Source: Betaproteobacteria bacterium (GTDB taxonomy: Bacteria; Pseudomonadota; Gammaproteobacteria; Burkholderiales; Burkholderiaceae_C). Taken from it: DNA of 19,241 nt. The position numbers and the translations under genes were made by a program. Below, one piece after another: positions 7,154-14,217 of this stretch. Position 1 is the first letter of the stretch. Every line of letters starts with the position of its first letter. The DNA lies in the NCBI GenBank assembly GCA_947448675.1, contig CANFOR010000023.1, positions 1 through 19,241 of the forward strand. Direction: 5' to 3'. The notes below the pieces were generated by a model, which made no database searches, was not told the origin of the DNA, and saw only the letters and a list, made by a program, of their open reading frames with translations.

Positions 7154-8443
7154 GCCACGCAAATCCAACACCCGCTTGGCCTTGCCCATGCTGCGCTCTA
7201 TGCCGCCCGCGGCGCGTAGCTCGATGCTGGCGCTGCTGCCGACATAGGTTTTGATGTCGTGTGCCAACTGGCGGGCGGCGGCTTGCGCGTGGGCGTCAGT
7301 GGGGGCCAGGCCGCTGCGCAGTTCTACGGCCACGGTGAGCGCGTCGAGCGGGCCGTCTTTGCGCAAAATGCACAGGTAGTGGGCGCTGAGTTCGGGGCGC
7401 TTCAAGATGAGTTCTTCAATCTGGCTGGGGAAGACGTTGACGCCGCGCACGATCATCATGTCGTCGCTGCGGCCGGTGATTTTCTCCATACGGCGCATCG
7501 TGCGCGCGCTGCCAGGTAGCAGGCGGGTGAGGTCGCGCGTGCGGTAGCGGATGATGGGCAGTGCCTCTTTGGTGAGGCTGGTGAGCACCAGTTCGCCCAG
7601 CGCGCCGTCGGGCAGCACGGCGCCGCTTTCGGGGTCGATAATTTCGGGGTAAAAGTGGTCTTCCCAAATGGTGGGGCCGTCTTTGGTTTCCACACATTCG
7701 CAGGCCACGCCGGGGCCTATGACTTCGCTCAGGCCGTAGATGTCGACTGCGTCGATGCCCATGCGCGCCTCAATCGCTTTGCGCATGTCGTTCGTCCAAG
7801 GCTCGGCACCGAAGATGCCGACGCGCAGGCTGGTGCTGCGCGGGTCGATGCCTTGGCGCTCTAGCTCGTCGGCAATGGCCAGCATGTAACTGGGCGTGAC
7901 GGTGATGATGCTGGGCTGAAAGTCTTGGATCAGCTGCACCTGCCGCTCCGTTTGCCCGCCGCCAAAGGGCACGACGGTAAGGCCCAATTTTTCAGCGCCA
8001 TAGTGCGCGCCCAGGCCGCCGGTAAACAGACCGTAGCCATAGCTGTTGTGCAGCATGTCGCCGGGTCGCGCGCCGCTGGCGCGAAAGCTGCGCGCCACCA
8101 CCGTGGCCCAGGTGTCGATGTCATTGCGCGTGTAGCCCACCACCGTGGGCTTGCCCGTGGTGCCGCTCGAGGCATGGATGCGCACGCACTGCGCGCGCGG
8201 TACAGCAAACATGCCAAAGGGGTAGCTGCCGCGCAGGTCGGCCTTGGTGGTGAATGGAAATTGCGCCAGCGCGTCGAGCGAGGTGCATTGCCCAGGCTGC
8301 ACCCCTGCTGCGTCAAACTTGGCGCGGTACACGGGGGAATGCGCGTAGGCATGCGCCAGTGTGGACTGCAAACGCTTGAGCTGCAGGGCGCGCAGCTCGT
8401 CTACCGAGGCTTTTTCAATAGGTTCTAAGGGGAATGTGTTCAT
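7142..8443 (-). CDS. paaK: Phenylacetate-CoA ligase
   Basis: A 433-residue cytoplasmic adenylate-forming enzyme. It converts phenylacetate, ATP and CoA to phenylacetyl-CoA, the first committed step of aerobic phenylacetate breakdown. The ATP-binding P-loop SSGTTGKPT is at 92-100. The aromatic-substrate and adenine region includes FGAEPW (~211-216) and YGLSEVIGPG (~236-245). RYRTRDLT is at ~299-306, and the hinge/C-domain begins MIVRGVNVFPSQIEEL. These are diagnostic of PaaK rather than acetyl-CoA synthetases. Length is normal for the family. The start overlaps the paaI stop by four bases (ATGA), so it is translated with paaI and is last in the paaG-paaI-paaK operon. The AT-rich repeat at its stop may mark the original operon end. 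Confidence 0.96.
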   Translation of the reverse strand: MNTFPLEPIEKASVDELRALQLKRLQSTLAHAYAHSPVYRAKFDAAGVQPGQCTSLDALAQFPFTTKADLRGSYPFGMFAVPRAQCVRIHASSGTTGKPTVVGYTRNDIDTWATVVARSFRASGARPGDMLHNSYGYGLFTGGLGAHYGAEKLGLTVVPFGGGQTERQVQLIQDFQPSIITVTPSYMLAIADELERQGIDPRSTSLRVGIFGAEPWTNDMRKAIEARMGIDAVDIYGLSEVIGPGVACECVETKDGPTIWEDHFYPEIIDPESGAVLPDGALGELVLTSLTKEALPIIRYRTRDLTRLLPGSARTMRRMEKITGRSDDMMIVRGVNVFPSQIEELILKRPELSAHYLCILRKDGPLDALTVAVELRSGLAPTDAHAQAAARQLAHDIKTYVGSSASIELRAAGGIERSMGKAKRVLDLRGAIK

Positions 8444-8874
8444 ACCAGCGTTCCTGCAATCTGCGCCGACTTGCCGCGAAACATGGCTACTACTTCGCCA
8501 TGCTGGTTGCTCACCTTGACGTCGTAAATGCCATGTCGCCCGCTGAGGCTTTGCTCTTGGCCTACACAGGTCAGCACATCGCCCAACTGGCCAGGTTTTA
8601 AAAATTCAATGCTGGCGCCTGCGGCAACAGCCACCTTGTTGTGGCTGTTGCAGGCAAAGGCAAAAGTGGAGTCGGCCAGGGTGAAGATGAAGCCGCCGTG
8701 GCAAATGCGCAGCCCGTTTAAATGCTGCTCGCGCACCTGCATACGCATGGTTGCGCAGCCGGGCGTGCAGTTGACCAGCTCCATGCCCATGGTCTCGCGC
8801 GAGGCGCGGTCGGCGGCGAACATGGCCGCGCCGACCTGCGCTGCAAGTTCGGTAGCGGGGCTTGTGGCTGCCAT
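8440..8874 (-). CDS. paaI: Hydroxyphenylacetyl-CoA thioesterase PaaI
   Basis: A 144-residue hotdog-fold thioesterase. PaaI hydrolyses phenylacetyl-CoA and ring-hydroxylated dead-end CoA esters and so frees trapped CoA when the pathway stalls. The signature block is GLRICHGGFIFTLADSTFAF at ~54-73. It holds the conserved HGG and the catalytic Asp68 in TLADS, equivalent to Asp61 of the E. coli enzyme. The C-terminal half continues with the expected strands, including GRHGIYDVKVSNQHGEVVAMF. It sits between paaG (2-bp gap) and paaK (4-bp overlap), which fixes the paa role. The start is the ATG right after the paaG stop (TAGCCATG). Confidence 0.95.
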   Translation of the reverse strand: MAATSPATELAAQVGAAMFAADRASRETMGMELVNCTPGCATMRMQVREQHLNGLRICHGGFIFTLADSTFAFACNSHNKVAVAAGASIEFLKPGQLGDVLTCVGQEQSLSGRHGIYDVKVSNQHGEVVAMFRGKSAQIAGTLV

Positions 8875-8876
8875 GG

Positions 8877-9680
8877 CTATTCGCCTTTGAATTGGGCGGG
8901 CCGCTTCTCGCGGAAGGCCATCACGCCTTCCAGGTAGTCATGCGTTTTGCCCAAGGCCGACTGGGTGTCACGCTCGGCGTCGAGCTGTTGGTTGAGCGTG
9001 CGGTGGTTGCTCTCGCGCAGCAGGTGGCGCGTGGCCACCAGGGCTTTGGTGGGCATGGTTGCTAGTTTATTTGCTAGCAAAAGTGCAGCAGCTAGTGGGT
9101 CTTCAGCCACGTCCCAAATCATGCCCCAGTCTTTGGCCTGCTGCGCCGCGAGCTTGTCGCCCGTCATGGCCAGGGCCACCGCGCGGGCCAAGCCCAGGCG
9201 CTGCGCCAAGAACCACGTGCCGCCTGCGTCGGGCACCAAACCAATTTTGCTAAAGGCCTGGATAAAGCTCGCACTGGGCGCGGCAATGGCGATGTCGCAG
9301 GTCATGGCCAGCGAGGCACCCGCGCCCGCTGCCACGCCGTTAACGGCGGCAATGGTCGGTATGCGCAGGTTTTGCAAGCGCCGCACCGTGGGGTTAAAGG
9401 CTTGGTCGATCACCGGGCCAGGGTCGGCCCGCGTTACTAGATCGGGGCCGGGCGCAAAGTCAAATTCGGCCAAGTCGGCTCCCGCGCAAAAGCCGCGCCC
9501 CGCGCCGGTAATGACCAGCGCGCGGATGCTGGTGTCGGCCTCGGCCAAGTCCAGCGCCGCCCACAGCTCTTGGTGCATTTGCCGCGTAAAGCTATTGAGC
9601 GCAGCCGGGCGGTTGAGGGTGAGGGTGGCGACAGCGCCGCTGGCGCTGTAGAGCACGGTGGATTCAGGGATGGCTAGCAT
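8877..9680 (-). CDS. paaG: 2-(1,2-epoxy-1,2-dihydrophenyl)acetyl-CoA isomerase
   Basis: A 267-residue crotonase-fold enzyme that turns the ring epoxide of phenylacetyl-CoA into the seven-membered oxepin-CoA. The frame stays open far upstream on this strand, but that part is antisense to the crotonase gene. The ATG at 9680 gives the family-typical opening MLAIPESTVLYSASGAVATL. Oxyanion-hole segments are CAGADLAEF (~65-73) and AAGAGASLAMTCDI (~117-130). SKIGLVPDAGGTWFL (~144-158), with catalytic Asp151, is the hallmark separating PaaG from ordinary enoyl-CoA hydratases. It is first in the operon with paaI and paaK. No strong ribosome site is visible. An AT-rich inverted repeat at 9061-9078 lies inside the gene without disturbing the frame. 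Confidence 0.93.
   Translation of the reverse strand: MLAIPESTVLYSASGAVATLTLNRPAALNSFTRQMHQELWAALDLAEADTSIRALVITGAGRGFCAGADLAEFDFAPGPDLVTRADPGPVIDQAFNPTVRRLQNLRIPTIAAVNGVAAGAGASLAMTCDIAIAAPSASFIQAFSKIGLVPDAGGTWFLAQRLGLARAVALAMTGDKLAAQQAKDWGMIWDVAEDPLAAALLLANKLATMPTKALVATRHLLRESNHRTLNQQLDAERDTQSALGKTHDYLEGVMAFREKRPAQFKGE
9061..9078. repeat. Short AT-rich inverted repeat inside paaG
   Basis: GCTAG, an 8-base T-rich loop and CTAGC form a perfect 5-bp stem in otherwise GC-rich coding sequence. It encodes the LLLANKLA part of PaaG and has a layout like the elements at 101, 7137 and 10793. Confidence 0.4.
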
Positions 9681-9705
9681 GGCAGGGCTTTGGAGCAAGG
9701 GGTTT

Positions 9706-9722
9706 GCCAATGTAGCATTGGC
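9706..9722. promoter_or_regulatory. 17-bp interrupted palindrome, candidate operator between paaG and the crotonase gene
   Basis: GCCAATG-TAG-CATTGGC is a perfect 7-bp inverted repeat with a 3-base spacer, centred 34 bp upstream of the paaG ATG in the divergent control region. Read on the minus strand it contains TACATT, a possible paaG -10. A binding dimer could therefore block paaG and perhaps also the divergent gene. A TetR-type PaaR or GntR-type PaaX repressor would be expected for such genes. I cannot match the site to a remembered consensus. Confidence 0.55.
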
Positions 9723-9754
9723 CCAGCGTGTGCAGCCCTCTGGCTTTCCCTTGC

Positions 9755-9784
9755 TTGTCCTGTAAGCGGGGTCTTCTGTATAGT
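9755..9784 (+). promoter_or_regulatory. Candidate sigma-70 promoter for crotonase gene, possibly leaderless
   Basis: TTGTCC (9755-9760), an 18-bp spacer and TATAGT (9779-9784) come just before the ATG at 9792. The predicted transcription start, about seven bases past the -10, falls at or next to the A of the ATG. No Shine-Dalgarno sequence lies in the seven bases between, so the message may be leaderless. Confidence 0.5.
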
Positions 9785-9791
9785 CCCACCC

Positions 9792-10571
9792 ATGACCACC
9801 GAATGCATCACCATCCGCACCGAGGCCGACAAAGTTGGCGTCATCACCCTTAACCGCCCTAAGCAGCTCAATGCGCTGAACAACCAACTGATGGATGAGC
9901 TGGGCGCGGCGCTCAAGGCTTTTGACGCGGACGAGCGCATTGGTTGCATGGTGATTACTGGCAGCGAAAAGGCCTTTGCCGCCGGGGCCGACATTGGCGC
10001 CATGGCCACGTACAGTTTTGCCGATGTGTACAAGGGCGACTACATTACGCGCAACTGGGAAACCATTCGCAGCATTCGCAAGCCTGTCATCGCTGCGGTG
10101 AGCGGTTTTGCGTTGGGCGGCGGCTGCGAGCTGGCCATGATGTGCGACTTCATCATCGCCGCTGACAACGCCAAATTTGGCCAACCCGAGATCAAGCTGG
10201 GCATCATCCCCGGCGCGGGCGGCACCCAGCGCCTGCCGCGCGCGGTGGGCAAAAGCAAAGCCATGGACATGGCCCTCACGGCCCGCATGATGGACGCTGC
10301 CGAGGCAGAGCGCGCAGGCCTGGTGAGCCGCGTGGTGCCGCTGGCCAGTTTGATGGACGAAGCCCTGGGCGCGGCCCTGCTGATTTGTGGCTATTCGCAA
10401 ATCGCCGTCATGGCGGCAAAAGAGTCGGTCAACCGCGCGTTTGAAAGCGGTTTGGCCGACGGCATTATGTTTGAGCGCCGCCTGTTCCACGCCACCTTTG
10501 CCACGCAAGACCAGAAGGAAGGCATGGACGCGTTTGTCAATAAACGCGCGCCGCAGTTTCAGAACCGCTAG
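9792..10571 (+). CDS. Enoyl-CoA hydratase (crotonase), PaaF-like
   Basis: A 259-residue enoyl-CoA hydratase that adds water to 2,3-unsaturated acyl-CoAs in beta-oxidation. An in-frame start exists at 9690, but the ATG at 9792 gives MTTECITIRTEADKVGVITL, the normal N-terminus. Oxyanion-hole loops are AAGADIGAM (~63-71) and GFALGGGCELAM (~105-116). Both catalytic glutamates are present: Glu113 in GGGCEL and Glu133 in FGQPEIKLGIIPGAGGTQRL. They correspond to the two active-site glutamates of rat mitochondrial crotonase, so this is a hydratase, not an isomerase. Its divergent placement beside paaG-paaI-paaK suggests it serves as PaaF on 2,3-dehydroadipyl-CoA; general fatty-acid use is equally possible. 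The 3' end appears to hold part of the tRNA promoter. Confidence 0.93.
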   Translation: MTTECITIRTEADKVGVITLNRPKQLNALNNQLMDELGAALKAFDADERIGCMVITGSEKAFAAGADIGAMATYSFADVYKGDYITRNWETIRSIRKPVIAAVSGFALGGGCELAMMCDFIIAADNAKFGQPEIKLGIIPGAGGTQRLPRAVGKSKAMDMALTARMMDAAEAERAGLVSRVVPLASLMDEALGAALLICGYSQIAVMAAKESVNRAFESGLADGIMFERRLFHATFATQDQKEGMDAFVNKRAPQFQNR

Positions 10572-10587
10572 CCAAACCCGTTATAAT
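10558..10587 (+). promoter_or_regulatory. tRNA promoter
   Basis: A perfect TATAAT at 10582-10587 lies ten bases before the tRNA. A weak TTCAGA-like -35 at 10558-10563 (18-bp spacer) lies inside the last codons of the crotonase gene. The -10 is very likely real and the -35 is uncertain. Confidence 0.7.
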
Positions 10588-10597
10588 TGTTGCCCGT

Positions 10598-10674
10598 GGT
10601 GATATAGCTCAGTTGGTTAGAGCGCAGCATTCATAATGCTGATGTCGGTGGTTCAAATCCACCTATCACCACCA
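10598..10674 (+). tRNA. tRNA-Met (CAT), elongator type
   Basis: A 77-base cloverleaf with the CCA encoded. Acceptor stem GGTGATA pairs with TATCACC, with discriminator A. The D-arm contains AGCTCAGTTGGTTAGAGC. The anticodon stem is CAGCA/TGCTG with loop TTCATAA and anticodon CAT at 10632-10634. The T-arm is GGTGG-TTCAAAT-CCACC. A paired first base (G1-C72) and no run of three G-C pairs in the anticodon stem exclude initiator tRNA. A CAT anticodon could also be the lysidine-modified isoleucine tRNA (AUA reader). The sequence looks more like betaproteobacterial elongator Met, but I cannot exclude Ile2 without comparison. No terminator follows, and the next gene starts 34 bases downstream. Confidence 0.93.
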
Positions 10675-10708
10675 CCCCCTTCTTCCCTTCAGCCTCTGGA
10701 CATACACC

Positions 10709-11284
10709 ATGAAACGCTGGACCGCGTGCAGCCTTGTGGCCCGCTTCTCCTCGCAATCCATTGCCCTAGTAGCCCAACGAGCCAAACGCTGGGCTATAGT
10801 TTTTATAGCTTGGTACGCACTGTTGACGGGCATGGCGGGCGTTTTTCCTTCTGTAGCGCATGCCCAAACGCAGGCGCCAGACCCGACCAACGCACCGCGC
10901 AACTTTCCGCGCAACGCGCTGCGGGGCAGCCTGCAAGTGACCCAGCCGCCGCTGGTACAAATCGACGGCAACCCTGAGAAGCTCTCGCCCGGTTCGCGCA
11001 TTCGCGGGCCCAATGGTTTGCTGGTGATGTCGGGCGCTATCGTCGGGCAAACCTTTACCGTCAACTATGTGCGCGACTCCTATGGCCTGGTGCACGAGGT
11101 GTGGATCCTCACGCCCGAAGAGGTCGCGCTGCGCCGCTCCAACAGCCCGCAGCAGGGCTTTAGCACCCAGTACGATGCATCGCCGCTGCCGGACTACGCC
11201 AACACCCCCTATAACCAATTGCCGGGCTATCGCCCGCAAGCTGCGCCCGCTGGCCCTGCTGCGCAAACTTCACCTGGCCAATGA
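10709..11284 (+). CDS. Hypothetical exported protein upstream of miaB
   Basis: A 191-residue protein not assigned to a named family. It has an N-terminal export signal (hydrophobic stretch AIVFIAWYALLTGMAGVFP, then SVAHAQ). A globular core at ~65-145 has conserved-looking segments (ALRGSLQVTQPPLVQIDGNP, LSPGSRIRGPNGLLVMSG, VGQTFTVNYVRDSYGLVHEV, WILTPEEVAL). The tail is Pro/Gln/Ala-rich and probably disordered. It is likely periplasmic. I recall similar proteins before miaB in other Burkholderiales, but no function is known to me. Its stop overlaps the miaB start by four bases (ATGA), so the two are probably translated together. With no terminator after the tRNA, all three may share a transcript. 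An AT-rich inverted repeat at 10793-10809 encodes part of the signal-peptide core. Confidence 0.8.
   Translation: MKRWTACSLVARFSSQSIALVAQRAKRWAIVFIAWYALLTGMAGVFPSVAHAQTQAPDPTNAPRNFPRNALRGSLQVTQPPLVQIDGNPEKLSPGSRIRGPNGLLVMSGAIVGQTFTVNYVRDSYGLVHEVWILTPEEVALRRSNSPQQGFSTQYDASPLPDYANTPYNQLPGYRPQAAPAGPAAQTSPGQ
10793..10809. repeat. Short AT-rich inverted repeat inside signal-peptide coding region
   Basis: GCTATA, a 5-base loop (GTTTT) and TATAGC form a perfect 6-bp stem within the signal sequence of the hypothetical protein. It has the same layout as elements at 101, 7137 and 9061. It looks like an inserted repeat that has been accommodated in the reading frame. Confidence 0.45.
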
Positions 11285-12714
11285 GCAGCCCCCCGATGAC
11301 CCGCACCTCCCTCTCTAGTCCACTAACCAACAAAGTAGACAGTCCGTTGTCTAGCGCGGTGCCCACTCCCGTTGGCAAACGCGTTTTCATCAAGACCTTT
11401 GGCTGCCAAATGAACGAGTACGACTCGGGCAAGATGCTCGACGTGCTGCGCGAATCGGAGGGCTACGAGCCGACGCAAAACATCGACGAAGCCGACTTGG
11501 TTTTGTTCAACACCTGTTCGGTACGCGAGAAGGCGCAAGAAAAAGTCTTTAGCGACCTAGGCCGCGTGCGCCACCTCAAAGCCCGTGGCGTCAAAATTGG
11601 CGTGGGCGGCTGCGTGGCCAGCCAAGAAGGCGCCGCTATCATTGCCCGCGCGCCTTACGTAGACGTGGTGTTTGGCCCGCAAACCCTGCACCGCCTGCCC
11701 GAGTTGCTGGCCCAGGGCGTGCGCACACGCAAGCCGCAGGTAGACATTAGCTTTCCTGAAATTGAAAAATTCGACCACCTACCGCCTGCGCGGGTCGAAG
11801 GCCCCAGTGCGTTTGTGAGCATCATGGAAGGCTGCTCCAAATACTGTAGCTACTGCGTGGTGCCCTACACCCGGGGCGAAGAGGTCAACCGCCCGCTGGA
11901 CGACGTTTTGGTCGAGATCGCCAGCCTAGCCGAACAAGGCGTGAAAGAGGTCACCCTGCTGGGCCAAAACGTCAACGCTTACCTGGGTGCCATGGGGGGC
12001 ACCGCCGAGATCGCCGACTTTGCCCTGCTGCTCGAATACGTGTCGGAGGTGCCGGGCATTGAGCGTATTCGCTACGTTACCAGCCACCCCAATGAGTTCA
12101 CACCGCGCCTGATTGCCGCCTACGCCAAGTTGCCCAAGCTGGTCAACCATTTGCACCTGCCGGTGCAGCACGGCAGCGACCGCATTTTGGCGGCCATGAA
12201 GCGCGGCTACACCGCTATGGAATACAAAAGCACGGTGCGCAAGTTGCGCGCCATTCGCCCCGACCTGGCCATGAGCAGTGACTTCATCGTCGGCTTTCCG
12301 GGTGAGACTGAAGACGACTTCGCCAAGATGATGAAGCTGATCGAAGACGTGGGCTACGACACCTCGTTTAGCTTTATCTTCAGCCCGCGCCCCGGCACGC
12401 CAGCGGCCAATTTGCAAGACGACACGCCGCACGAGGTGAAGCTCAAACGCTTGCAGCATTTGCAAGAAGCCATTGACGCCAACGTGCGGCGCATCAGCGC
12501 CAGCCGCCAGGGAACGGTGCAGCGCCTGCTGGTGGAAGCGCCCTCGCGTTCGAACCCAGCCATCCTCACCGGGCGCACCGAGTGCAACCGCTTGGTGCTC
12601 TTCCCCGCACCCGCGCGCTTGCTCGGCCAGATGGTCGATGTGCGCATCACCGAAGCTGGGCAGCGCTCGCTCAAGGGTGAAGTGTTGGTGACTGAGGATG
12701 CTGTAGCGGCGTAA
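11281..12714 (+). CDS. miaB: tRNA-2-methylthio-N6-dimethylallyladenosine synthase
   Basis: A radical-SAM methylthiotransferase that adds the 2-methylthio group to i6A37 of tRNAs reading UNN codons. The N-terminal UPF0004 domain supplies three cluster cysteines: Cys42 in FGCQMNE, Cys79 in NTCSVRE and Cys111 in GGCVASQ. The radical-SAM motif CSKYCSYC holds Cys185, Cys189 and Cys192. A C-terminal TRAM domain occupies roughly 400-470. With the ATG at 11281 the protein has 477 residues, of which ~32 form a Ser/Pro/Thr-rich extension before KRVFIKTFGC. No good ribosome site supports this start, so a later start (ATG 11296 or GTG 11359) is possible. It overlaps the preceding gene by four bases. MiaB would not act on the adjacent CAT tRNA, so that proximity need not be functional. 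Confidence 0.96.
   Translation: MSSPPMTRTSLSSPLTNKVDSPLSSAVPTPVGKRVFIKTFGCQMNEYDSGKMLDVLRESEGYEPTQNIDEADLVLFNTCSVREKAQEKVFSDLGRVRHLKARGVKIGVGGCVASQEGAAIIARAPYVDVVFGPQTLHRLPELLAQGVRTRKPQVDISFPEIEKFDHLPPARVEGPSAFVSIMEGCSKYCSYCVVPYTRGEEVNRPLDDVLVEIASLAEQGVKEVTLLGQNVNAYLGAMGGTAEIADFALLLEYVSEVPGIERIRYVTSHPNEFTPRLIAAYAKLPKLVNHLHLPVQHGSDRILAAMKRGYTAMEYKSTVRKLRAIRPDLAMSSDFIVGFPGETEDDFAKMMKLIEDVGYDTSFSFIFSPRPGTPAANLQDDTPHEVKLKRLQHLQEAIDANVRRISASRQGTVQRLLVEAPSRSNPAILTGRTECNRLVLFPAPARLLGQMVDVRITEAGQRSLKGEVLVTEDAVAA
11336..11353. repeat. Inverted repeat in miaB 5' region
   Basis: TAGACA, GTCCGT and TGTCTA form a perfect 6-bp stem with a 6-base loop, just before the GTG at 11359 that may be an alternative miaB start. 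Possible 5' mRNA hairpin; function unknown. Confidence 0.3.
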
Positions 12715-12791
12715 GCTCTGCTGCGAGGGGTTTGGGTTGCGTTGTGTACGTTGCTATAGCGCGCCGCGCGGTCAAACAAGCGACACAAAAC

Positions 12792-14156
12792 CTAAAACGG
12801 CATCCCCGGCATACCCTTCATGCCACCCATGCGCTTCATCATCTTCATCAGGCCGCCGCCTTTCATCTTCTTCATCATGTCTTGCATCTGTTCAAACTCT
12901 TTGAGCATGCGGTTGACCTCTTGTACCTGCACGCCCGAGCCTGCGGCAATGCGGCGTTTGCGCGTGGCTTTGATGAGCTCGGGCTTGCGCCGCTCCAGCG
13001 GCGTCATGCTGTGGATGATGCCTTCTTTGCGCTTGATGTCTTTCTCGGCGCGGCCCATGTCCACCTGACCAGCTTTGGCGGCAAATTGCGCCGGGAGCTT
13101 GTCCATCATGCTCGACAAGCCGCCCATGCTTTTCATTTGCTGAATCTGACCCAAGAAGTCGTTCAGATCAAAAGCCGCGCCACTTTTCACCTTGGCGGCG
13201 AGCTTTTGTGCAGCGGCAATGTCAACATTGGCGGTGACCTGTTCGACCAAGGCCAAGATGTCGCCCATGCCCAAAATGCGGCCCGCAAAACGCTCGGCGT
13301 CAAAGACTTCCAGGCCGTCAATCTTCTCGCTGACACCGGCAAATTTGATCGGCACACCTGTGACCTGGCGCACCGACAAAGCCGCACCGCCGCGCGAGTC
13401 GCCGTCGGTTTTGGTCAAGATAATGCCGGTGAGCGGCAGCGCGTCTTTGAAAGCCTTGGCGGTGTTGATCGCGTCTTGGCCTTGCATGGCGTCAACTACG
13501 AACAGGGTCTCTACCGGGTTGAGCGCAGCGTGCAGTTCGCGGATCTCTTGCATCAGGGCCGCGTCAATCGCCAAGCGGCCAGCGGTGTCTACCAAGAGCA
13601 CGTCGAAGTAATGTTTGCGCGCGTAGTCGATGGCGGCGCGGGCAATGTCGAGCGGCTTTTGTTCGGCGCTGCTGGGGAACCATTCGGCACCGGCTTGCGC
13701 CGTTACCGTTTTCAGCTGCTCAATGGCCGCAGGGCGGTAGACGTCGCCCGAGACTGTGAGTACTTTTTTGTGGCGCTTTTCGATCAAATGCTTGGCCAGT
13801 TTGGCCGTTGTAGTGGTTTTGCCTGCGCCTTGCAAACCGGCCATCAAGATCACCGCCGGGGGTTGCGCGGCGAGGTTGATGTCGGCCACGCCTTCGCCCA
13901 TGGTGGCGGCCAGCTCGCGGTTGACAATGCCCACCAGGGCTTGGCCGGGACTGAGCGAACCCTGCACCTCTTGGCCCAGGGCTTTGTCTTTGACGCGGGC
14001 AATAAAGTCGCGCACCACGGGAAGGGCTACGTCGGCCTCTAGCAATGCTAGGCGAATCTCGCGCAACATGTCTTGCACATTGGCTTCGGTAATGCGGGCC
14101 TGGCCGCGCACCTGTTTGACCAGGCGGGAGAGTTTGTCGGTAAGGTTGGAAGCCAT
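12792..14156 (-). CDS. ffh: Signal recognition particle GTPase Ffh (SRP54)
   Basis: A 454-residue SRP GTPase that, with 4.5S RNA, targets nascent membrane proteins to FtsY. The N-domain starts MASNLTDKLSRLVKQVRGQA. The G-domain has P-loop GLQGAGKTTTTAKL (~107-120), G3 DTAGRLAID (~190-198) and G4 TKTDGDSRGG (~248-257). The Met-rich M-domain that binds RNA and signal peptides covers ~300-454 and ends MKMMKRMGGMKGMPGMPF. The frame is intact and length typical. It is convergent with miaB (77 bp apart, no clear terminator) and divergent from ypjD. The ffh/ypjD pairing is a conserved proteobacterial neighbourhood. The sequence before the ATG has no evident Shine-Dalgarno site. Confidence 0.98.
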   Translation of the reverse strand: MASNLTDKLSRLVKQVRGQARITEANVQDMLREIRLALLEADVALPVVRDFIARVKDKALGQEVQGSLSPGQALVGIVNRELAATMGEGVADINLAAQPPAVILMAGLQGAGKTTTTAKLAKHLIEKRHKKVLTVSGDVYRPAAIEQLKTVTAQAGAEWFPSSAEQKPLDIARAAIDYARKHYFDVLLVDTAGRLAIDAALMQEIRELHAALNPVETLFVVDAMQGQDAINTAKAFKDALPLTGIILTKTDGDSRGGAALSVRQVTGVPIKFAGVSEKIDGLEVFDAERFAGRILGMGDILALVEQVTANVDIAAAQKLAAKVKSGAAFDLNDFLGQIQQMKSMGGLSSMMDKLPAQFAAKAGQVDMGRAEKDIKRKEGIIHSMTPLERRKPELIKATRKRRIAAGSGVQVQEVNRMLKEFEQMQDMMKKMKGGGLMKMMKRMGGMKGMPGMPF

Positions 14157-14183
14157 GGTGGTGGTGAGATGGGTAATTGGCAG

Positions 14184-14211
14184 TTCGCCAGTGCACGCTT
14201 CGCGCTAAACT
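14184..14211 (+). promoter_or_regulatory. Weak candidate promoter immediately before ypjD
   Basis: TAAACT (14206-14211) lies six bases before the ATG at 14218, with a poor TTCGCC -35 16 bp further upstream. If used, the transcript would start at or near the ATG. No Shine-Dalgarno site is seen. GTGCAC is also present twice (14191-14196 and 14212-14217). Confidence 0.3.
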
Positions 14212-14217
14212 GTGCAC

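Noticed and set aside
9681..10508. Long upstream extension of the paaG reading frame on the minus strand (543 residues in all)
   Set aside because: It is antisense to the clearly real crotonase gene, has no family resemblance, and paaG has a normal start at 9680.
10598..10674. Initiator tRNA-fMet
   Set aside because: The first acceptor pair is G-C and the anticodon stem lacks three consecutive G-C pairs.
12715..12791. Bidirectional terminator between miaB and ffh
   Set aside because: Only a GC-rich stretch (near 12749-12761) with too short a loop and no T-tract on either strand.
12732..14042. 436-codon open frame on the plus strand opposite ffh
   Set aside because: It mirrors the ffh coding strand, is His/Ala/Gly/Arg-rich as expected from antisense of GC-rich codons, and resembles no protein I know.
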